Shown here piece by piece: positions 10,401-15,592 of a DNA stretch of 21,487 nucleotides (the stretch's first letter is position 1; the number at the start of each line of letters is the position of its first letter). The notes below the pieces were generated by a model, which searched no databases, was not told the DNA's origin, and worked only from the letters and a program-made list of their open reading frames with translations. Source of the stretch: CAZAJT01 sp964485585 (GTDB lineage: Bacteria > Patescibacteriota > Microgenomatia > UBA1406 > GWC2-37-13); assembly GCA_964485585.1 (NCBI GenBank), contig CAZAJT010000013.1:1-21487 (forward strand), read 5' to 3'. The position numbers were made by a program, and so were the translations under genes.

Positions 10401-10726
10401 AAAATATCACTATCGTTCATAAAGCCCACAAATGAGTCAATGTAGTTTAATTTGAGGGCTGTTCTTGAGGTTGTGGGTCTACGAGGCTGCCAGCGTGATA
10501 AATCTTCATCTCCGTCTTTGGCATATTGGGCAATTTCTGAAACGAGAAGAGGATCAACTTCTAGACCTACCAATATCCTCACCTTTTTATCTTTCAATTG
10601 ATCGAATAATGCCTGGAATCCTGAAAAATAGAAAAATCCAACCGCGATGTCAACTCTCTCTGCTGAGGATAATGCGTTCTTCAACGCTTGCTGTAATGTT
10701 TGATTTTTATTATCAATAAGCGACAT
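7439..10726 (-). CDS. PLD-nuclease / SF2 (SNF2-like) helicase fusion
   Basis: A 1095-residue protein. The N-terminal domain (about 1-205) is phospholipase D-like: His140-Gly-Lys142 followed by GSSNLT at 165-170, the single HKD half-site seen in PLD-family nucleases. The helicase core follows: motif I VGLGKS (Lys298), motif II Asp364-Glu-Ala-His, motif III TATPF (396-400), and the C-terminal RecA domain ending in motif VI QRVGRINR (812-819). The remaining ~270 residues are helical and charged. Such PLD-helicase fusions occur with Eco57I-type methyltransferases in defence islands and probably translocate on and cut foreign DNA. It is the first gene of the operon. No Shine-Dalgarno sequence precedes ATG 10726, but a 7-codon upstream ORF with a strong one does. 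Confidence 0.9.
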   Translation of the reverse strand: MSLIDNKNQTLQQALKNALSSAERVDIAVGFFYFSGFQALFDQLKDKKVRILVGLEVDPLLVSEIAQYAKDGDEDLSRWQPRRPTTSRTALKLNYIDSFVGFMNDSDIFDDDKTSEVFDLYIEKIKDGTLEIRKTVSDYHGKFYLLHNKKEASQSGDFPGTVFMGSSNLTYRGLIGQGELNDSSREKSKFKEYQAQFENMWNDAQSIAIADKHTAQEFIEVIKPRIWKYALPIPYHIYIRVLHELFHQEKISSLKTPRAITSGLYIDLEYQIDAMKMVIDKLNRYDGALLADVVGLGKSIISSAVARNMDMKTVIIAPPHLNSQWEDYKEQFSIRGSKVFSSGKIQEVYERYQESRDPILFILDEAHRYRNEDTGDYKLLHQVCRSNPENKILLLTATPFNNDPKDVFALIKLFQTPGQATIRSVDNLSLRYRDLIQRYKKLRRSMTKDIDQETIDKEANEIAAEQRRLIEPIIIRRSRLDLKYITRYREDLERQHIDFAEVRGPELLEYDLGKLYSLYVDTLNLITKPEDEGFIGARYKPTDPEYMNEESRKKFVDKYKAEFDDIEDLRIAQSNLAQFMRRLLVMRFESSKDAFRSTLEKMIKSNERIENWWNDLSIVPIMKKGQLPDPQDYNLEDGEESDAFAEDLELLRNKQGFLEIEKEMLDPKFIEDVRHDTELLKSIHKKWFVDSKYAEHDPKLDEVANKIIGFLQSNPAKKIVIFSSYKDTVDYLHRELQKRGFDRVTRYTSVEGTDSYKRVIKANFDASLPEEQQKNDFDVLIATDALSEGFNLHRAGIVINYDIPYNPTRVIQRVGRINRINKRVFDFLEVFNCFPTAIGEEETRVKSISTLKIKLINAVVGSDTKTLTSDEELMSFFKDEFEKAKERDEQLSWDTPHREAYDKALKRQEVMEDALRLPRRSRIKRDGSNKKGVVVFGKKGTNSIFTLGESQETVQVVSAESALPYFQAKEEDKSVAVDETFTQVFSLAKEKLFAKHELPKIQGRRATAIHVLKVVADELPNAKNYCEDIITIIKTLDDISDGALKDIAQLNLRNIEEAHTKLLEIVPESYIRNVLTRANRAENEHELLLFAEQLV

Positions 10727-10747
10727 ATTTATTTTTTAATTAGCTTC

Positions 10748-10771
10748 TTAATGTCTTCTTTGTGATAGCAT
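10748..10771 (-). CDS. Upstream mini-ORF (7 codons) in the helicase leader
   Basis: ATG at 10771 encodes MLSQRRH then TAA. GGAGGG (10776-10781, minus strand) lies 4 nt before the ATG. It is in the same frame as the helicase, separated by 22 nt and two in-frame stops. It may act as a translational leader allowing re-initiation at the helicase ATG, or it may be the relic of an older, longer N-terminus. Only the sequence pattern supports it. Confidence 0.4.
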   Translation of the reverse strand: MLSQRRH

Positions 10772-10811
10772 CTTTCCCTCCAAAGGCGGGCAAGGCGCCC
10801 ACACAGCGTCA

Positions 10812-10840
10812 ATTGTACAGAGAAAGTGCTTAGTTAACAA
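10812..10840 (-). promoter_or_regulatory. Putative promoter of the defence operon
   Basis: On the minus strand, TTGTTA (835-840) is followed after 17 bp by TACAAT (812-817). The predicted start near 10805 would give a leader of about 80 nt before the helicase, containing the mini-ORF. The other promoters in the window are much closer to their genes. Confidence 0.5.
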
Positions 10841-10864
10841 GATTGAAGGAGATAAATATGGGGT

Positions 10865-11000
10865 ACACGAGTTTCGCACTTCCTGTCATCCTGAGGAGTG
10901 AAGCGAAGAAGGATCTCTGAACTTGTTTCAGCCTCGCATTCGCGAGAGATTCTTCTCCCGCTTCGCGGGATCAGAATGACAACTGCGAAACTCGTGGGGT
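10865..11000. repeat. Imperfect palindromic repeat element, about 136 bp
   Basis: The outer arms CACGAGTTTCGCACTT (left) and the complement of AACTGCGAAACTCGTG (right) are nearly identical. The inner arms pair TGTCATCCTGAG...GGATCTC with GAGATTCTTCTC...AGAATGACA. A small GAAGCGAAG/CTTCGC-rich core and a short palindrome CTCGCATTCGCGAG sit between. The motif type (TGTCATyCTGA...GAAGCGAAG...) resembles palindromic repeats I recall as common in CPR and other environmental genomes. No transposase is encoded. It may act as a bidirectional terminator between the DsbA-like gene and the helicase operon, which face the same way. Confidence 0.75.
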
Positions 11001-11035
11001 AAAATGACCATAAAAAAATCAGGTAAAATAGGCGG

Positions 11036-11066
11036 GGAGTGAAGAGATCGTCACGAAGCGGGAGCG
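11036..11066. repeat. Partial extra copy of the palindromic repeat, overlapping the DsbA-like 3' end
   Basis: GGAGTGAAG at 11036-11044 repeats the left-arm segment at 10895-10903. GATCGTCACGAAGCGGGAG just after it closely matches the complement of the right arm (GATCCCGCGAAGCGGGAG). The last DsbA-like codons (Gly-Ala-Pro-Ala-Ser, stop at 11051-11053) are made of this repeat-like DNA. Confidence 0.55.
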
Positions 11067-11896
11067 CCTTGGGCGGTGAAGAGTTTGTCGTGATATTCCC
11101 AGAATTTTCCCTGATCCTGAGCACATACCGAAGCTTCTGCTGCTTTCTGGGCTCGCGGGTGAATGCTTATTAGAGGAAGATGTTTATAGTAAAACTTTAC
11201 GTCGCTCGGATAGGTTTGAAGAATCTTTTTCACCGTAGGATACGCACGTGCGCAGAAAGGACACTCAAAATCTGAAAATTCTATTATTGTGACTTTTGCC
11301 GTTTGTGATCCAGTCGCTGGCGCGTTTCCGAGGTCAACCGTCTTTGGTATCGGGTTAAATGCATTTGCGCCTTTTTCATCGCAGTATTTTTGAAGTTCAG
11401 TAGAGTACTCTTTACAGGAGTCGCTACCACTATCCGCGACTTCTTTATCAATGATTTCTTTAAACATCTCAAATGGAAAGGCGCCTCCAAGGAATCTGCC
11501 ATTAATGAAAAAACCAGGAGTTCCGCCGACTTGCAGACTGGAGGCTTGCTTTGAATCATTTTCAGCAATTGTTTTTTTATCTCCTTTATCAAGACAGGCA
11601 TTAAACTTTCCGGTATCTAGTTTAAGATCTTTCGCGTACTTTTTTAGGTTCTCATCTGTTAATGCGGCGGCTCCTGGATTCTGCTGTTGCTGTTGCGCCT
11701 GATTTGTTGGTTGCTTGATTTGTTTCTCAAGATTCTGGACTTTAAAAAACAAATACGCTGCAAAAAAGGAAACGAGGACAAGGAGAATGGGCGTGATATT
11801 TGAGGACTTTTGTGGTCGGAATTGCACGAGAGTTTCTTCGACCGATTCCGATGCAACAACAGTTTTTTCTATTGGCAAGTTTTTTCTACGCGGCAT
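11051..11896 (-). CDS. Membrane-anchored DsbA-like thiol-disulfide oxidoreductase, apparently circularly permuted
   Basis: A 281-residue protein: a cytoplasmic N-terminus, one TM helix (about 34-52), a Gln-rich linker, then the DsbA/thioredoxin fold in an unusual order. Residues 79-152 (LTDENLKKYAKDLKLDTGKF, VGGTPGFFINGRFLGGAFPF) are what normally forms the C-terminal half of DsbA, with the cis-Pro loop at Thr126-Pro127. Residues 186-277 are the normal N-terminal half, with the active site Cys212-Pro-Phe-Cys215 in a FSDFECPFC context, ending at WEYHDKLFTAQG. A linker with Cys161 and Cys172 joins the halves. The catalytic parts are all present, so it may be active outside the membrane in disulfide formation. 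The 3' end falls in repeat-like DNA, so truncation of a tandem DsbA is an alternative. Confidence 0.85.
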   Translation of the reverse strand: MPRRKNLPIEKTVVASESVEETLVQFRPQKSSNITPILLVLVSFFAAYLFFKVQNLEKQIKQPTNQAQQQQQNPGAAALTDENLKKYAKDLKLDTGKFNACLDKGDKKTIAENDSKQASSLQVGGTPGFFINGRFLGGAFPFEMFKEIIDKEVADSGSDSCKEYSTELQKYCDEKGANAFNPIPKTVDLGNAPATGSQTAKVTIIEFSDFECPFCARAYPTVKKILQTYPSDVKFYYKHLPLISIHPRAQKAAEASVCAQDQGKFWEYHDKLFTAQGAPAS

Positions 11897-11920
11897 ATAA
11901 GAAAATAATGTTATCTAATA

Positions 11921-11948
11921 ATAGTACCATTTGGAATGTTATTGTCAA
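11921..11948 (-). promoter_or_regulatory. Strong promoter of the DsbA-like gene
   Basis: Minus strand: a consensus TTGACA (11943-11948), a 16-bp spacer, and TACTAT (11921-11926) with an extended -10 (TGG before it). The predicted start is near 11914, giving a leader of about 18 nt without a Shine-Dalgarno sequence. It lies in the 73-bp gap after the oligopeptidase gene, so the DsbA-like gene has its own promoter. Confidence 0.65.
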
Positions 11949-11969
11949 CTGGTTGTAATATTGGTTTTT

Positions 11970-13772
11970 TCATATCTTTCCTAATTTTTTTGCAAGTTTT
12001 GTCGTATCCTCAAGTAACTGTTCAACTTCTTTTAAGCCATCCTCCCAGAATTTTTTATCACGAATATTAATTCCCAGTTTTCTGAAAATGTTTTCAGGAC
12101 TCTCAGATAAACCTGCCGATAAAAATTCTTTTACTGTAACAATAGCTGTTTTGTCTTTCTTTATCATATGCTGCAATGTTTTTGATATGAGTAAACCGCT
12201 TGCATAAGAATATACATAAAAGAAATATCGGATATGCGCCCAATATACCCACCAGTTTTCAGATCCTTGTGATTGTTCGACAAAGTTACCCATATATCCT
12301 TGCATATATTTTTGAAACATCTTCCCGATATCTTCTTTTGAAAGATACCCTTTTTTTCTATATTCATTATGAAGCTGTTGTTCAAGCTGATAACAAGCCA
12401 CTTGCCGGAATATTGAAGATATGTCGCTATTTAATTTCATTATCATTATGCCAAGTCTCAATTCGTCGTCAGCATCATTTAAAATTTCCTCCAGCACAAA
12501 ATCCTCCATAAATGTGCTTGCGACTTCTGCGGTTGCAACAGGGGTACCAAAATGGAGCGAGTGCTGTTTTTGTTTTACTAATTCGTCATTTATGCCGTGA
12601 CCCATTTCGTGGGCAAAAGTGAGAACGTCTTCTAATTTGTTACTAAAATTTAAAAGGATGTAGATTGGTTGTGAGATAAGATGATATGCGCAGAACGCGC
12701 CGCTTCGTTTCCCTTTTTGCGGATGAACATCGATCTGTCCTTCGTTGACGAATCTCTCCAAAACAGCAGAAAAATCGGAATCAAGATTGGAGAAGACCTG
12801 CGTAAGAAGATTAACGGTATCTTTATAAGAATACGTCTTACTGATCTTTTGATACGCCACATTTCGTTCATGATACTGCAGTTTTTTTACTCCAAGAAGC
12901 CGGGCTTTTAACCAATAAAAACGTTTGGCAATGTTGTTATGTTTTGCAACTGTTTCCACAACCGTATCAACAATCTCAGTGTCGATATCATCGCTGAGGT
13001 GGCGACTGTAATCGGGTCGAGGAATCTTACGAAGCTCGTCGTCAGTACGTTTATGTTCTAAAATTGCATTAAGCTCCTCTGTTGCAACGTCACTGTTTTT
13101 CGCCAAGATTTCGTTTAGTGCGAACGCCGCAGAATCTCTCGTTTTTTTTATTGAGCTATCAATAAGACTCAATATGTCGGCGAACGATTTTGTCTTTTCT
13201 CTTCCGTCTTCATCGAGAATGGGTTTTTCATACTTTGATAAGAACGCTGATGTCATCTTTACCCAATTGGCATAGGCGGGAATTGATTTCATGCTCATAA
13301 TTCTTTCCTCAGGTTCGCTTAATAGGTGTTTCGACTCTGCAAAAATTCGCTCAAGGTAATGTTTGTACTTACGAAGCTGCGATGACTTAAGTATTTCAGC
13401 TTGGTTTTTTTCAGAAATCTTCGCCAGACTGAGATAAAAAAAACGCATGCCATCGTCAATACGTTGCTTGAAATTTTGAATTTGATTCATCTTCGCTCGT
13501 ATTGTTGGATCAATTTGATCTTGTTCGCTACGAAGGTGGAAGTAATACCATTCCTTTCCGCCTCCTTCATAATATCTTGTCCATTCTTCATAATCATCAA
13601 GCGCCTGTCTGAGTAGTTTTGGATCAGTGAGATAATCAGTTCGGTGTTTCCATTTTTTTACAAACTCATGGGATTTTTTTTCAATAGTTTCTCTGTCCTT
13701 TACCATTTGAGGATCGCTGTCGTTTTTGTAGAGTAATTTGAGGTTCCACGTTGTAGGATAGTTACTTCGCAT
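11970..13772 (-). CDS. pepF: Oligoendopeptidase F-like zinc metallopeptidase (family M3)
   Basis: A 600-residue protein of usual family length. The zinc site His388-Glu-Met-Gly-His392 is followed by Glu416 in a TAEVASTF block, as expected for the third ligand of M3 peptidases. A late HIRYFFYVYSYASG region matches the Tyr-rich substrate-binding end of PepF. It degrades short peptides in the cytoplasm and has no signal peptide. The N-terminal region (NYPTTWNLKLLYKNDSDPQ) is the standard start of the family. The start codon lies 11 bp inside the alanyl-tRNA synthetase gene end, so the two are probably co-transcribed and translationally coupled. Confidence 0.93.
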   Translation of the reverse strand: MRSNYPTTWNLKLLYKNDSDPQMVKDRETIEKKSHEFVKKWKHRTDYLTDPKLLRQALDDYEEWTRYYEGGGKEWYYFHLRSEQDQIDPTIRAKMNQIQNFKQRIDDGMRFFYLSLAKISEKNQAEILKSSQLRKYKHYLERIFAESKHLLSEPEERIMSMKSIPAYANWVKMTSAFLSKYEKPILDEDGREKTKSFADILSLIDSSIKKTRDSAAFALNEILAKNSDVATEELNAILEHKRTDDELRKIPRPDYSRHLSDDIDTEIVDTVVETVAKHNNIAKRFYWLKARLLGVKKLQYHERNVAYQKISKTYSYKDTVNLLTQVFSNLDSDFSAVLERFVNEGQIDVHPQKGKRSGAFCAYHLISQPIYILLNFSNKLEDVLTFAHEMGHGINDELVKQKQHSLHFGTPVATAEVASTFMEDFVLEEILNDADDELRLGIMIMKLNSDISSIFRQVACYQLEQQLHNEYRKKGYLSKEDIGKMFQKYMQGYMGNFVEQSQGSENWWVYWAHIRYFFYVYSYASGLLISKTLQHMIKKDKTAIVTVKEFLSAGLSESPENIFRKLGINIRDKKFWEDGLKEVEQLLEDTTKLAKKLGKI

Positions 13773-15564
13773 AAATTCTATAGAGGTTGCTGCCGATTTT
13801 TTCCAGTTTGTAAATAGAGATTCTACCGATTTGAGCGGTGTTTGTTACATGCGGTCCGCCGCAGAATTCTTTGGAGTAAGCGTTTTCCAGGCTGTCTCCA
13901 ATATAGTACACTTTTACCATCTCCGGATATTTTTCTTTAAAAAAAGAACGAGCGCCCACTCGAAAGGCCTCTTCACGAGAGAGTATTTGAAAATTGACGG
14001 GGAGAGATTGTACAATTTTCTCGTTTATGATGGTTTCAACTTTTTGTATTTCTTCCTGTTCGGGTTTTTTTGGTGAAGAAAAATCAAACCGTAATCGTTC
14101 GGCAGTAATATTGGATCCTTCTTGTCGCACTTCGTTCCCTAAAACGTCAAATAGAGTTTGATGGAGGAGGTGAGTCGCCGTATGGTATCGAATCGTTTGT
14201 TCATTGTGATCAGCAAGTCCGCCCTTAAACATACCAGCCGACGCGGTACGGGAAAGTTCTTTGTGTTTTTCAAATTCTTCCTCAAATTCTTCATGGTTAA
14301 TAGTTTGTCCCAAAGCTCTAACAATATCTTCAATTATTTCTAAAGGAACTCCATCGCTTTGATATAGATCGAAAGCAACTTTTCCAGTAATTTTTTCTCC
14401 ACTAAAAAGAATTTTATTAATTTCTTTTATTCCGTTATGGAGAACTCGGGAAAATTTATTTATTTCATCTTCTATTACAGTGGTTATTGCAACTTCATCA
14501 TTTTCTCCACCAAAATATAAATCTCTATAGGTGTTTAATATCGATTGAGCAATAAGGGAAAAGCTTTTCACGTCGTAGCTACCTTGCAGGAATTTAAGCT
14601 TTATTGCAGCTCGCCGTAACAATCTTCTCAAAACATACCCATGTTCCTTGTTTGAGGGATACACTCCATCTTTGATCAAAAACACCGCAGCTTTTATGTG
14701 ATCCGCAATAATACGCATCTGCGACTGATTCTCTTCGTATTCCTTACCGGTAACGTCGTGAACAGTTCCTATTATTTCAGCAAATACATCTGCTTTAAAA
14801 ATATCAGGATCATTATTAATTGCTGCAAGTAATCGTTCAAATCCTCCGCCAAAGTCCACATTCTTGTTCGGCAGTTCTTCGAGTTTTCCATCAGGAGATT
14901 TCCGATATTGCATAAACACGGAGTTGCCAATCTCTAAAAATCTGCCACAGTCGCAGTTTGGATGGCATGTCTTACCATATTTTGGATCGTGAGGGGTATT
15001 GGTAAACTCGTAAAAAACTTCTGAATCCGGGCCACCGATTTCTCCGGCAGGCATCTTGTCAGGTCGTCCTGAGCGAGACCACCAGTTCTTATCAACTCCG
15101 TAATAAAAAATGTGATTCTCCGGTACGCCAAGCTGTTTCCATATCTTGGTCGATTCCTCATCGCGCGGAACCTCAAGATTTCCTTCAAATACAGAGATGT
15201 ATAATTTCTCAAGAGGGAGTTGGACTACTTTTGTATAAAATTCGAAAATCCAGAATAACTGTCGTTCCTTAAAATATTCGCCGAGCGACCAGTTGCCCAT
15301 CATCTCAAAAAAAGTCATATGACGATTGTCTCCGACTTCTTCTATGTCTTGAGTTCTAATGCATGGTTGAATGTTATATAGTTTTTTTCCTTGAGGATGT
15401 GTTTCTCCGGCAAGATAGTTTACAAGCGGTTGCATGCCGGAGCTGGTAAAGAGGGTTGTAGGATCCTCTTTTAATACCAGAGGAGCAGGGGGGATAAACT
15501 TATGATCCCGTTCTTCCCAATAATCTGCAAAAAGTTGACGTAATTTGGCATGTGTGAGTGACAT
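13762..15564 (-). CDS. alaS: Alanyl-tRNA synthetase, short form without C-terminal domain
   Basis: A 600-residue protein that attaches alanine to tRNA(Ala) and can clear mischarged tRNA. The class II catalytic core is recognisable (LFTSSGMQPLVNYLAG, RHMTFFEMMGNWSLGEYFK, and a divergent motif 3 VDFGGGFERLL). A Cys/His-containing segment HPNCDCGR lies before the EIGNSVFMQY motif. The editing domain has both metal-binding pairs: His461-xxx-His465 (HTATHLLH) and Cys568-xxx-His572 (CGGPHV). The protein stops 28 residues after that, so the roughly 270-residue C-Ala/oligomerisation part of E. coli-type enzymes is absent. Short forms like this are, as I recall, usual in CPR bacteria. The start at 15564 is supported by a -10 box directly upstream. 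Confidence 0.96.
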   Translation of the reverse strand: MSLTHAKLRQLFADYWEERDHKFIPPAPLVLKEDPTTLFTSSGMQPLVNYLAGETHPQGKKLYNIQPCIRTQDIEEVGDNRHMTFFEMMGNWSLGEYFKERQLFWIFEFYTKVVQLPLEKLYISVFEGNLEVPRDEESTKIWKQLGVPENHIFYYGVDKNWWSRSGRPDKMPAGEIGGPDSEVFYEFTNTPHDPKYGKTCHPNCDCGRFLEIGNSVFMQYRKSPDGKLEELPNKNVDFGGGFERLLAAINNDPDIFKADVFAEIIGTVHDVTGKEYEENQSQMRIIADHIKAAVFLIKDGVYPSNKEHGYVLRRLLRRAAIKLKFLQGSYDVKSFSLIAQSILNTYRDLYFGGENDEVAITTVIEDEINKFSRVLHNGIKEINKILFSGEKITGKVAFDLYQSDGVPLEIIEDIVRALGQTINHEEFEEEFEKHKELSRTASAGMFKGGLADHNEQTIRYHTATHLLHQTLFDVLGNEVRQEGSNITAERLRFDFSSPKKPEQEEIQKVETIINEKIVQSLPVNFQILSREEAFRVGARSFFKEKYPEMVKVYYIGDSLENAYSKEFCGGPHVTNTAQIGRISIYKLEKIGSNLYRIYAK

Positions 15565-15574
15565 ACTGTAGAAT
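15545..15574 (+). promoter_or_regulatory. Putative promoter of the P-type ATPase operon
   Basis: TTGGCA (15545-15550), 18-bp spacer, TAGAAT (15569-15574). The -35 lies inside the start of alaS and the -10 overlaps the alaS -10 on the other strand, so the two divergent promoters should compete. The predicted leader is about 11 nt. Confidence 0.5.
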
Positions 15575-15581
15575 TATAGCA
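15573..15581 (-). promoter_or_regulatory. Extended -10 promoter of alaS, near-leaderless
   Basis: Minus strand TGCTATAAT: a perfect TATAAT (15573-15578) with the extended TGn. It ends 8 nt before the ATG at 15564, so transcription would start about 1-2 nt upstream of the start codon. No clear -35 box is seen, as is common for extended -10 promoters. Confidence 0.65.
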
Positions 15582-15592
15582 CGGTTTAAACA

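Noticed and set aside
4374..10726. Complete DISARM or BREX system
   Set aside because: Only the helicase and methyltransferase resemble parts of these systems; no DUF1998 (DrmB), DrmA, PglZ or BrxC-like protein is present in the window.
10784..10800. GC-rich short hairpin (GGGC...GCCC) as a terminator
   Set aside because: The stem is only about 4 bp and no T-run follows on either strand.
10834..11124. A 96-codon open frame on the minus strand
   Set aside because: It runs through the palindromic repeat and overlaps the DsbA-like gene end; the translation has no family-like pattern.
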